Positions 1 through 6,994 of a stretch of DNA of 35,344 nt are shown one piece after another. The stretch is from Phycisphaeraceae bacterium (GTDB taxonomy: Bacteria; Planctomycetota; Phycisphaerae; Phycisphaerales; Phycisphaeraceae). The stretch covers positions 1 through 35,344 of the forward strand of contig NYZC01000200.1 of NCBI GenBank assembly GCA_002686995.1, given 5' to 3'. The translations under genes and the position numbers were made by a program. How positions within the stretch are numbered: position 1 is the first letter of the stretch; the number at the start of each line of letters is the position of its first letter. The notes below the pieces were generated by a model, which saw only the letters and a list, made by a program, of their open reading frames with translations, was not told the DNA's origin and searched no databases.

Positions 1-77
1 CTCCATAGGTGGGGCGTGATTAATATGTCCTGAAATCATGGGCCCGCTTCTCCATCGAAGCGGACACCTCTTGGGTT

Positions 78-92
78 GCGGGCGAAGCCCGC
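78..92. repeat. Short palindrome, GCGGGC-GAA-GCCCGC type
   Basis: A 6-bp stem with a GAA loop. The same 15-base core occurs again inside a longer palindrome at 6236-6258, so it looks like a REP-like interspersed sequence and not a gene-specific site. Confidence 0.5.
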
Positions 93-101
93 GTTGGGCT
101 G

Positions 102-171
102 TTAGTCATTAAGCCAATCGTTAGTAGCCATAGCCATTGAATTAACCAATAACGATTGGCTTAATGACTAA
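102..171. repeat. 22-bp perfect inverted repeat at the gspH stop codon
   Basis: Arms at 102-123 and 150-171 are exact reverse complements (22 of 22), separated by a 26-base AT-rich loop. The arms are AT-rich in a GC-rich window. The structure starts inside the last codons of the upstream pseudopilin gene and covers its stop codon. It could act as a transcript-end hairpin for the gspG-gspH pair, but no T-run follows on the minus strand. It could equally be an interspersed repeat pair. Confidence 0.8.
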
Positions 172-706
172 TAGCCTGATTTCCCCGCTCGTGGAGGATC
201 ACCTGACCGGTTTCGGGCATCACCTCGACGGCAAGCGTTTCGCTGCGCGCGTTGGCGAGCGTGATGCGGCCGGAGAAGGTCGCTTCGTCGCCGAATTCGA
301 GCGGCGGGTCGACGGCACCGCGATCGTCTTCGATCCGCTCGATCCGGATCCCACGACCGAGCAGGCGACGCATCCCCGAGCGCCCAGGTGCCGCCTCGTA
401 GCTTCCCGAGTTCGTACGTGATTCAACCCGGTAGCTGCGCCCATCGTCGGCGAACGTGATCCGGTGCGCCGTGCCGCTCGAGCGGGCCGTCGCCGCCGCG
501 TGGTTGATCGCGGCGGCCAGGTCACGCGTCGCGACCCGCAGCGCGAGCGTCTCGCCGCGCCCGCTGAGCGCCGCGACCGTCGCGGCGACGAGAACGCCGA
601 TGATCGTGAGGACCAGCAGCATCTCGACGAGAGTGAAGGCGTTCCGCAGCGGAAGTCGCCCGACTTCAGACGACGCGGCGACTACAGACGCGCGTGGCCG
701 CCTCAC
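161..706 (-). CDS. gspH: GspH/FimT-type pseudopilin
   Basis: Minor pseudopilin-like protein of 181 aa, expected to be inserted in the inner membrane and assembled into a type II secretion pseudopilus after cleavage by a prepilin peptidase. Residues about 23-46 hold the N-terminal methylation motif AFTLVEMLLV followed by a hydrophobic helix; Glu at +5 after the cleavage site is present. The residue before the cleaved bond is Ala, where Gly is usual. The region after the helix (RDLAAAINHAAATARSSGTAHRITF) fits the GspH/FimT fold. The start is GTG at 706, overlapping the gspG stop by 4 bases (GTGA), so translation is probably coupled. The leader contains a small palindrome at 652-667. No other secretion genes are in the window, so the exact pseudopilus it joins is unknown. 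Confidence 0.82.
   Translation of the reverse strand: MRRPRASVVAASSEVGRLPLRNAFTLVEMLLVLTIIGVLVAATVAALSGRGETLALRVATRDLAAAINHAAATARSSGTAHRITFADDGRSYRVESRTNSGSYEAAPGRSGMRRLLGRGIRIERIEDDRGAVDPPLEFGDEATFSGRITLANARSETLAVEVMPETGQVILHERGNQAISH
652..667. repeat. Small hairpin GAAGTC-GCCC-GACTTC inside the gspH leader
   Basis: A 6-bp perfect stem lies in the codons just upstream of the prepilin cleavage motif. A related, longer palindrome with the same GAAGTC/GACTTC core lies at 21247-21266, suggesting a dispersed palindromic repeat that was captured into coding sequence. Confidence 0.4.
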
Positions 707-1140
707 GATTCGCCGTCCACGATGTCGTCTTCCGTATCGTGCTTGCCGTCAGGTCCGGCACTGCTGAGACGGTAATGATTCGGATTCTCCGGATCGACGT
801 CGTATCGATACGGCGTCTTCCACGGATCGGGCTTGACGCCGGACTTGAGATAGGGTCCGTTCCAGTTGGGGACGTTCGCGTCGGAGGCGAGCACCTCCAG
901 CCCTTCTTCGGGCGTGGGGTAGCGGCCGATGTCCTGCTCGAAGAGGTCCAGCGCGATCGCGAGCGAGCCGGTGATGTCCGCCCTGGCGCGCGTGATCCGC
1001 GCCTGCTCGGCGCGGCCGACGAGGCTGACCGTGATCGAGCCGGCGAGGATGCCGATGATCACGATCACGAGCAGCAGCTCGACCAGCGTGAAGGCGGAAT
1101 CCCTGATTCCTGATTTCTGATTCCTGGCTGCGTGGCGCAT
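703..1140 (-). CDS. gspG: Type II secretion major pseudopilin GspG
   Basis: Major pseudopilin of 145 aa, close to the usual GspG length. Residues about 17-42 carry the prepilin motif AFTLVELLLVIVIIGILAG with Glu at +5; the residue before the cleaved bond is Ala and not Gly. The rest matches GspG well: a DLFEQDIGRYPT segment, NWNGPYLK, the PWKTPYRY motif, and an acidic C-terminal tail (SSAGPDGKHDTEDDI) that in GspG binds calcium. The start is ATG at 1140; residues before the cleavage site come partly from a 7-bp-period repeat at 1104-1124. gspH follows with a 4-base overlap. No gspD, E or F is in view, so this is either an orphan pair or its machinery lies elsewhere. Confidence 0.92.
   Translation of the reverse strand: MRHAARNQKSGIRDSAFTLVELLLVIVIIGILAGSITVSLVGRAEQARITRARADITGSLAIALDLFEQDIGRYPTPEEGLEVLASDANVPNWNGPYLKSGVKPDPWKTPYRYDVDPENPNHYRLSSAGPDGKHDTEDDIVDGES
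1104..1124. repeat. Three 7-bp units (TGATTCC-like) in the gspG leader
   Basis: Three near-identical 7-base units in tandem. They encode part of the GspG leader peptide upstream of the cleavage site, so they would not affect the mature protein. Confidence 0.55.
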
Positions 1141-1178
1141 GATCGACCCCGATTATAACCGACTGAGAACATCGCAAA

Positions 1179-2393
1179 TCAGTAACCAAAGATTCCCTTT
1201 CCCCGGATGAGCGCGTCAAGCACGACCAGCGGTTCGTCCCCCTCCTGGGAAAGCTGCGCCGTCATGCTCGAAGGGACGCCGACGTGGTCGTGCGATGTGA
1301 GCCGGGACGTGACGCCGTCGAGATCGATCGCGGCGCTGCCGCGCACGATCGAAAGAATCCGGAAGTCGTCGTGCCCGTAGCGCCAATCGCCGCGCCCGAT
1401 GCGCGTCGCCGCCAGCTCGAGCCCGCCGCTGCCGTCGCGATCCATGTTGGACGCCGGAACGAGCACCTGCCGTCGTGACGATCCCTGGCGCGCCAGCGCG
1501 TCGATCTCGCGCTCGAGCATCACGCTCGGCCCGGTGCGCCAATCGCTGCGCGGCACCGTCTCGAGATCGGCCACGTCGATCGGGCGCGGCTCGACGTCGA
1601 GGAAGACGCCCCAGCCGGCCTGCTTGAGCGAACCGAAGATGAACGGCACGTGGTGCACCGCGCCCGACGTGTTGGTCCAGCCGTGGCGCAAGCCCGGCGG
1701 GATCGGCAGCGCGTACCCTTCGTCGACCGCGGCCTTGCAGTCGCCGAGGACCATGTACCCCTCGAGCGGCGCGTAGCCGAGATGAATCTCGACCCCGCTG
1801 TGGTGCATGTGAAACGGCACGTCCAGGTGCTCGGCGCTCAGGTACGCCATGTTCCACGAGTGGTGGTCGCCGTAGACGAGCGGCACGATCGTGATGCCGA
1901 GGTTCGGCACGATGAAGCTCGCCTGCGGCTGCGGCTCGAGATCCTGTGTCGGGCAGATGCCGTTCGATCCGCTGATCCGACCGCATGCCTGCCGGAAACG
2001 TCCCGCGATCTCCGCGACGTCGGCGCCGCCCGCGCGCTCGAGCGCGTCGATCACGCGCGTCATGTGCGTGTGGTACCGATGGAACGTGGACACGACGACG
2101 CGGAAGTCCGTCGGCACGTCCTCCATGCCCAGGTTGGCCAGGTCCTGAAGCTGCTCGGCGGCCCGCTCGAGCTGCGCCGCGTCCGGCGCGTCGTCGCGGA
2201 GCCGGTCGCGCGCCGTCAGCACGGCCTGCCGGGTCGCGTGAAAGGTCCCGATCGTGTGAGCGCGCAGGGCATAGCAGTACAGCCGGGCCGCGCCGATGTC
2301 CGAAGCGTCCAGCAGATCGCTGCGTCGTCCCTGCTCGTGACTGGTCGACGCTTTCTCGACAAGACGCCGGTAGCACTCATGCATCGGCAGCAC
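1179..2393 (-). CDS. Bicupin-fold protein, function unknown
   Basis: A 404-aa soluble protein with a helical N-terminal third and two cupin-like halves. The central cupin shows metal-ligand spacing HxHHxxxE (H195, H197 or H198, E202) followed by PPGLRHGW with H237, the typical two-motif cupin pattern. The C-terminal half (from about residue 320) resembles a second cupin (RGSAAIDLDG, DHVGVPSS) without clear ligands. No signal peptide is seen. It overlaps the end of the dehydrogenase gene by 17 bases, so the two are probably co-transcribed and act on the same small molecule. An ATG at 2384 is an alternative start. It might be a dioxygenase, isomerase or lyase; the sequence alone does not decide. 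Confidence 0.75.
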   Translation of the reverse strand: MLPMHECYRRLVEKASTSHEQGRRSDLLDASDIGAARLYCYALRAHTIGTFHATRQAVLTARDRLRDDAPDAAQLERAAEQLQDLANLGMEDVPTDFRVVVSTFHRYHTHMTRVIDALERAGGADVAEIAGRFRQACGRISGSNGICPTQDLEPQPQASFIVPNLGITIVPLVYGDHHSWNMAYLSAEHLDVPFHMHHSGVEIHLGYAPLEGYMVLGDCKAAVDEGYALPIPPGLRHGWTNTSGAVHHVPFIFGSLKQAGWGVFLDVEPRPIDVADLETVPRSDWRTGPSVMLEREIDALARQGSSRRQVLVPASNMDRDGSGGLELAATRIGRGDWRYGHDDFRILSIVRGSAAIDLDGVTSRLTSHDHVGVPSSMTAQLSQEGDEPLVVLDALIRGKGIFGY

Positions 2394-3321
2394 ACCGAAG
2401 CTCCTGGATCATGTGATCGGCCATCGCGTCGAGGTCGTACTTCGGCGCCCAGCTCCAGTCGCGACGCGCCGACGCGTCGACGACGTGCTTCGGCCAGCTC
2501 TCGACCAGGGCGCAGATGCGCGGTTCGGGCTCGAACGTGACATTCACCCCTTCGACGCGCGCCTCGACCGCTTCGACGATCTGCTGCATCGACGGCGAGA
2601 TGGCCTGGACCTGGTAGACGGTGCGTGACAGCCGGTCGCGCGGCGCCGCCAGGAGCATCTCGATCGAGCGCACCGCGTCGAGCGAGTATGCCGCGGCCAC
2701 GGTCGTCGTCGGGTTCACTTGCGAGACGAACCGGCCGGTCGCTACCGACTCGATGAACGCCAGCGACGCATACGCGCTCGCGGCCCCCCGGTTGGCGAAC
2801 GGGCTGATCACCAGTGGCAGGCGCACCACTCGAAAGTCGACGCCGTGTACGTGACGGTAGTAGTGACCGAGCCTCTCGGCGGTGACCTTGCTGACGCCGT
2901 AGATGCCCTCCGGCCACTGCGGGTGGTCCTCGGGCACCGGGTCGGGCAGCGCACCGCCGAAGGAGGCGACCGTGCTGGCCATCACGAAGGGGCCGATGCC
3001 GCGCTGCACCGCTGCCTCCAGCAGACTGACGGTCGCGCCGACGTTCACCTGCCAGGCCAGAAGACGATCCTGCTCGCTGCGCCCCGAAAGCAGTGCCGCG
3101 AGATGGACGACGGCGTCGGGCCGGCATTCGTCCAGCACGCGCTCGAGCCCGACCGCGTCGGCGAGATCGGCCTTGACCTGCGTGCACGACGCGAGCGCCG
3201 GGTCGTCGACGGGATCGGTGACATCCACCAGCACGAGGTGATCGCCCGACGGCTCGAGCAGCGGCACAAGCTGGCGCGCGAGATTGCCCCGGCCGCCGGT
3301 AATGAGAATGCGTCGCGCCAT
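2377..3321 (-). CDS. NAD-dependent epimerase/dehydratase, threonine 3-dehydrogenase-like
   Basis: Extended short-chain dehydrogenase of 314 aa. The N-terminus has a Rossmann glycine motif (ITGGRGNLA, residues about 6-14), then HLAALLSG, a catalytic serine region (MASTVASFGG) and the YGVSK motif with the active-site Tyr and Lys. The C-terminus (ISPSMQQI, ESWP, DASARRDWSWAPKYDL) closely follows the SDR-type L-threonine 3-dehydrogenase family, which oxidises threonine to 2-amino-3-ketobutyrate. ATG at 3321 was chosen because it begins directly at the Rossmann strand; an upstream extension to 3501 looks non-coding. No 2-amino-3-ketobutyrate ligase is adjacent. The neighbour is a bicupin protein, so the true substrate may be a sugar acid or other hydroxy compound. 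Confidence 0.85.
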   Translation of the reverse strand: MARRILITGGRGNLARQLVPLLEPSGDHLVLVDVTDPVDDPALASCTQVKADLADAVGLERVLDECRPDAVVHLAALLSGRSEQDRLLAWQVNVGATVSLLEAAVQRGIGPFVMASTVASFGGALPDPVPEDHPQWPEGIYGVSKVTAERLGHYYRHVHGVDFRVVRLPLVISPFANRGAASAYASLAFIESVATGRFVSQVNPTTTVAAAYSLDAVRSIEMLLAAPRDRLSRTVYQVQAISPSMQQIVEAVEARVEGVNVTFEPEPRICALVESWPKHVVDASARRDWSWAPKYDLDAMADHMIQELRCAADA

Positions 3322-3417
3322 GGTGTCGAGGCTCTCGGTGCGCGTGATCGGCCGCGCGGGCGCATCGTACCCATCATCGCCGGCGCCGTCATTTAGCCGA
3401 GGGGGTAAAATTCCCGG

Positions 3418-4455
3418 GTGCCGCGCCGCAGCATGGGTGACAACGGCACGACGTTGAAAGCTAAGATGGACGGCAACCGATCGGAGCCGACCGGGAGTCA
3501 CCCCTTGATCCGCTCGTCCATCGTCCCCGCCGGATGCCTCGTCCTGCTGCTGGCGGCCGGGTTATGCGCGTCCACACCTCCTGGGAACGTGTTCTGGCTG
3601 GTCGACGAAACCAGCGCCCAGTCGGCGGAAGCGGGCATGGTCATGATCTGCCCGTCGCACAAGCACGGCGCCATCGACCAGGCGATCGAAAAGCTGGACG
3701 GCCTGCTCGGCGAGCGCCCGCAGGGCGCGCTCTCGTCAGTGTGGGTGTGCCGGGGCCAGCAGCTCGAGACCATCGCACTCGTCGCTCCCCGTGTCAGCCA
3801 GATCGTCACGAACCCGTTCGTCAACGATCCGCCGAACACCGCCCTGCCTCCACACGATGCCTGGCCACAGGTCGATCACCCGCTGATTCACCAACTGCGT
3901 CGGATCCGCGTCACGGCCGGCGAGCGCACGCGCGTCCTCGCGTGCATCAATCTCGACGGCGAAAAGCACCGCTTCGACGGGCGCCGCCCCACCGTCGAGG
4001 AACTGGAATGGATGCACTTCGCCGCCATTGGCGCCCACTACCAGGGCATCGTCTGGCGCGCCGACCACAAGCCGGGCGAACGGCTCCATCGGCTGCAGAA
4101 TGCCCTGGTTCGCCGAGCGGCTCCGCTGGGCCGCGCCAGGCCGGTCAACTGGCTGAGGCCGGCACGAGGCTTGCAGGCCTCCGCGCTCGCCACTCGCGAG
4201 ACGCTGTTCATCTGCCTGCTTCACCCGAAGGTCATGACGCTCACGCACGAAGGCAAAGTGAAGCTGCCGCTGGGCGTCCCGGCTCGGGCGCAATCAGTCG
4301 AGGTGGCGCTGCCGCCCGGCGTCCGGGTCGAGCAAGTCGAGTCGCTGCTGGGCGACGACGTGTCGTGGCGCAGCAAGGCAAGCGGCGTCGTGATCGACTA
4401 CACGCTGAAGCGCGGGGGAGACATGCTGATCGCTAAGCTGAAGCGCGGGGATTGA
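3418..4455 (+). CDS. Secreted protein of unknown function
   Basis: I do not recognise a family. The reading frame of up to 345 aa has a hydrophobic segment (IVPAGCLVLLLAAGLCAS) typical of a signal peptide. If GTG at 3418 is the start, about 30 residues precede it; TTG at 3505, after a GGGAG, would place the signal peptide at the very N-terminus and seems more natural; ATG at 3466 is a third option. The middle contains GIVWRADHKPGERLHRLQNAL and the C-terminal 70 residues look like a small beta-rich domain (VEVALPPGVRVEQVESLLGD), reminiscent of accessory domains of glycoside hydrolases. The gene is divergent from the dehydrogenase/cupin pair and followed by a 10-bp-period repeat. Confidence 0.65.
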   Translation: MPRRSMGDNGTTLKAKMDGNRSEPTGSHPLIRSSIVPAGCLVLLLAAGLCASTPPGNVFWLVDETSAQSAEAGMVMICPSHKHGAIDQAIEKLDGLLGERPQGALSSVWVCRGQQLETIALVAPRVSQIVTNPFVNDPPNTALPPHDAWPQVDHPLIHQLRRIRVTAGERTRVLACINLDGEKHRFDGRRPTVEELEWMHFAAIGAHYQGIVWRADHKPGERLHRLQNALVRRAAPLGRARPVNWLRPARGLQASALATRETLFICLLHPKVMTLTHEGKVKLPLGVPARAQSVEVALPPGVRVEQVESLLGDDVSWRSKASGVVIDYTLKRGGDMLIAKLKRGD

Positions 4456-4470
4456 GGGGCCAGGAGAGAG

Positions 4471-4510
4471 AACCACGGATGGACACGGATGGATACGGAT
4501 GAATACGGAC
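4471..4510 (+). repeat. Four 10-bp units (GGACACGGAT-like)
   Basis: Four tandem 10-base units starting AACCACGGAT. Three units of the same repeat occur in opposite orientation at 6265-6294, so the copies bracket the three small genes between 4580 and 6210. Confidence 0.75.
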
Positions 4511-4579
4511 AGGATCGCGGTGGCTGCGCCACCGCAGGGGGCTGCCTCTCACCGACGCGCGACGTTGCCGGGCACCACC

Positions 4580-5005
4580 TCACTCCTTCACGAGCTCGAT
4601 GTCATTCTTGGCACACCACTCTCTCAGGGCGGCTTCGCAACTTGATTGCTCGAACTCGAACCACCGCTCGAGAAATCCTCGACGGCGCAGCAGGTCGTTC
4701 AACCTCGCGTAAGCTCCGCGACGCTCGAAATACCCTGCAACTTCCGCGGCATCCTCCGGCAAGTGCTCATTCACAAAGCGCCCCACAAGACGCTCTCCAA
4801 GATCCAGATCGTTCTTGTGCGGAATCTTGATATAGCGCTCGGGGTCGCCAATGTCATCGGGAACCGCTTCTTCCTCTTCGTCAACAAATTCCCCGCAGAA
4901 ATGAATCGCTCCCGTGTCGCGCGAAAGAAATGCCTCGTTCATGAATGACGAATCGCTACTGACGAAGTCGAATGCGTTGTCGATGTCGCTGAACTTCACT
5001 TTCAT
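4580..5005 (-). CDS. UPF0158 family protein
   Basis: A 141-aa acidic soluble protein. The start MKVKFSDIDNAFDFVS, the segment SRDTGAIHF followed by an acidic stretch (DEEEEAVPDD), RYIKIPHKNDLDLGERLV and the RRGAYARLNDLLRRRGFLERW(F) helix match the UPF0158 family, whose biochemical role is not established. ATG at 5005 starts directly with the conserved N-terminus; the longer frame upstream of it is not conserved-looking. It is followed in genome order by the zinc-ribbon gene on the same strand, 56 bases upstream of this start. Base use is visibly lower in GC than its neighbours. Confidence 0.8.
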   Translation of the reverse strand: MKVKFSDIDNAFDFVSSDSSFMNEAFLSRDTGAIHFCGEFVDEEEEAVPDDIGDPERYIKIPHKNDLDLGERLVGRFVNEHLPEDAAEVAGYFERRGAYARLNDLLRRRGFLERWFEFEQSSCEAALREWCAKNDIELVKE

Positions 5006-5061
5006 TGAATCACCCACGTTGCTCTGAAAACGGTGCGCTCCTCCATTGATTGTCCCACCTT

Positions 5062-5340
5062 TCACGGCACCGCGCCCGTCACCACGAGCAGCACCGCAAG
5101 CAGGATGAAGCCGAGTATCACCAGCAGCAGCAGGAACGCAACGAGCTTCATCGCGCGTCCGTGCCTGGGCGACCAGACCATCACGCGTCGTCGCTCGTCG
5201 CGCGTCATCCAATGCCCGCACTGCGGGCAATGGTCCGTGTCGCCATAGATTTCCGATCCGCATTCAGGGCAGACGACCAGGTCCTCCGAGGTGTCCCAGG
5301 ATTCGTCGAAGGGGTACGGTTCGTCGGTGGCGGTGGGCAT
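5062..5340 (-). CDS. Zinc-ribbon protein with C-terminal membrane anchor
   Basis: A 92-aa protein. Two CxxC pairs (VCPECGSEIYG and HCPQCGHW) spaced about 16 residues apart form a zinc ribbon at residues about 23-46. A basic linker (DERRRV...RHGRAM) leads to one strong hydrophobic helix at residues about 66-90 (KLVAFLLLLVILGFILLAVL), so the zinc ribbon should face the cytoplasm with a tail anchor. No specific function can be assigned. It sits between the leucine-rich-repeat gene and the UPF0158 gene on the same strand. Confidence 0.72.
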   Translation of the reverse strand: MPTATDEPYPFDESWDTSEDLVVCPECGSEIYGDTDHCPQCGHWMTRDERRRVMVWSPRHGRAMKLVAFLLLLVILGFILLAVLLVVTGAVP

Positions 5341-5406
5341 GATCTGCTGGAGATGAAGGTCGCATCTGGAGCGGCGCCGCGGTCCAGGCCAGACGCTCCG
5401 GCCATC

Positions 5407-6210
5407 TCAATCCACTACATAAATCGTCAACGTGCGCGGCTTCGGGTACGCCTCGGCTTCCGGTTCCGTCATCTGTGCCGAATTGACCTGCAATTCTTCC
5501 ACGGGCAGGTGTTCAACGATCCATCTTACGCCGTTCTTCGTCACGCGCGTCCCGTCGATTCGAAGCATAGTCGGCGACTGTCCCGCAAGCGCCTTGATTC
5601 CTTCGTCGCCGACGTCAGTGTTCGACACGATGACATTCCACATTCGAGTGAACGACGCGCAGGCAACCGCGAATCCCTCGTCCGTCAGCCGGCTGCCCTC
5701 ACCGTAAATCGACATCTTCTCGCCGATGCGCCACGTAGAGATTCCCGTTCCTTCGATCCTGCAGTGCTCGAAGGACAAGAGACCAATGGTTCTCGACGCG
5801 ATTCTGCTGATCCCGACATCCGTCACGCCCGTGTCGCTGATGTTGAGCGACCAAAGCTCCGGCAGTTGCGAAACCTTGCCGATCGAGCCGTCCGACACAG
5901 TTGTGCCCTCCAGGTAGAGCTCACATAGCGTCGCGCAGCGCGCAATGAAACCCATCGCCCGATCGCTCACGTTCGGGACTCCGGAGAGCAGCAGGCTCCT
6001 CAGAGCGCATTGCTCAACGATCGCGATGACACCGTCATCGGTCACGATGTCACTGCTCAGGTGCAGACTCTTCAACGCACCTTCTCGCGAGATGGTCGTC
6101 AGCAGTTCGTCGTCGACCGCGGTATCGAACAGCTCGAGGTCCGACACCGCTTGACCCCGTACCTTCTCGAGAACGCGCGCGCTGTTCCAACGCTCGCCCG
6201 AGAATCTCAT
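5407..6210 (-). CDS. Leucine-rich-repeat protein
   Basis: A 267-aa protein built almost entirely of leucine-rich repeats of about 24 residues (for example LKSLHLSSDIVTDDGVIAI, LRSLLLSGVPNVSDRAMGFI, LCELYLEGTTVSDGSIGKV, LWSLNISDTGVTDVGISRI). The pattern LxxLxLxxTxVTDxGI is the cysteine-containing/GALA-like subtype common in Planctomycetes and usually acts as a protein-binding scaffold. ATG at 6210 is chosen because it follows a strong ribosome binding site (GAGGAGG); an ATG-containing extension upstream runs into the repeat at 6236-6294. No signal peptide is visible, so a cytoplasmic location is likely. Confidence 0.78.
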   Translation of the reverse strand: MRFSGERWNSARVLEKVRGQAVSDLELFDTAVDDELLTTISREGALKSLHLSSDIVTDDGVIAIVEQCALRSLLLSGVPNVSDRAMGFIARCATLCELYLEGTTVSDGSIGKVSQLPELWSLNISDTGVTDVGISRIASRTIGLLSFEHCRIEGTGISTWRIGEKMSIYGEGSRLTDEGFAVACASFTRMWNVIVSNTDVGDEGIKALAGQSPTMLRIDGTRVTKNGVRWIVEHLPVEELQVNSAQMTEPEAEAYPKPRTLTIYVVD

Positions 6211-6235
6211 GACATCCTCCTCGGCGGGGCCCAAT

Positions 6236-6258
6236 GGGTGCGGGCGAAGCCCGCACCC
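6236..6258. repeat. 10-bp palindrome with GAA loop
   Basis: Arms 6236-6245 and 6249-6258 are perfectly complementary around a GAA loop. The inner 15 bases repeat the palindrome at 78-92. It lies just upstream of the leucine-rich-repeat gene and next to the 10-bp tandem repeat. Confidence 0.6.
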
Positions 6259-6264
6259 AAAAAC

Positions 6265-6294
6265 ATCCGTGTCCATCCGTGTTCATCCGTGGTT
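6265..6294 (-). repeat. Three 10-bp units (GGACACGGAT-like), inverted copy
   Basis: On the minus strand this reads AACCACGGAT then two related 10-base units. It is the same repeat as at 4471-4510 in the opposite orientation. Confidence 0.72.
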
Positions 6295-6313
6295 CTTTCC
6301 CCCCCGACCCACC

Positions 6314-6994
6314 CTACCGCCTCACCTCCCGCACGCACCAGGACACCATCACGCCCGCGATCAGCACCGCGCCTCCCGTCATCAGCAGCCGGCGCGCCGG
6401 ATTGCGGTAGACGCGCCCCGGTGTGATCGGTCGATCGGACAGGAGCAGCGCGACGCCGTTCCACGTATCGCGCAGCGCGTCCTCCCGGTAGGGGTTGACC
6501 ACCGGCGGGTCCATCAGGACCGCCTCGCGCGATCCATCGGCAGGCAGGTAGAGCAGGTAGTGATCGCCGACCGGCGACTGCGGCCCGGCCTTCACGTGCA
6601 GCACCGCGGGCACGGTGAGCCGCGCCAGATCACGCGGTCGCATCTCGACGGCCAGCGCGTGAAGGCCGTGACGCTCGGCACACTGCTCGATCCGGTCGAG
6701 CGAAGTCCCCTGGTCCCAGGCATCGAGAAGCTGGCGCTTGAGCTCGCCGTATTCAAAGGGCCGCCCCAGCGCAACCAGCGCTCCCGCGATCGACCGGGCG
6801 CCGCAGTCGCGCCTCAGCTCGATGCGAAATGCCTGGTCCTTCGTCACGAAACGCTCGAGGTTGGAGCGCGCCGAACGGTACCAGTCCGGGTACTGGAACG
6901 ACGTCGCGTGCGCCACGGTGGCACCCGCGAGGATCAGCACGACGGGTAATACGAGGGATGGCATGAGGAATGTCGAGCCGCGATGCGTCAACAT
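6314..6994 (-). CDS. C39-like cysteine peptidase, exported and membrane-anchored
   Basis: A 226-aa protein with an N-terminal signal segment (residues about 11-30), a C39-type papain-fold domain (about 54-180) and a C-terminal transmembrane helix (about 202-218). Candidate catalytic residues are C64 in RRDCGARSIAGAL, H145 in VGDHYLLYL and D162 in LMDPPV; the Cys-His and His-Asp distances (81 and 17) are close to those of double-glycine peptidases. The Gln that usually precedes the Cys by six residues is not seen. C39 domains remove leader peptides after a Gly-Gly motif, normally as the cytoplasmic part of an ABC exporter; here no ABC domain is present and the domain should be periplasmic. The start abuts the stop of the upstream gene (TGAATG), and two genes upstream lies a precursor with a double-glycine-type motif, a plausible substrate. 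Confidence 0.78.
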   Translation of the reverse strand: MLTHRGSTFLMPSLVLPVVLILAGATVAHATSFQYPDWYRSARSNLERFVTKDQAFRIELRRDCGARSIAGALVALGRPFEYGELKRQLLDAWDQGTSLDRIEQCAERHGLHALAVEMRPRDLARLTVPAVLHVKAGPQSPVGDHYLLYLPADGSREAVLMDPPVVNPYREDALRDTWNGVALLLSDRPITPGRVYRNPARRLLMTGGAVLIAGVMVSWCVREVRR

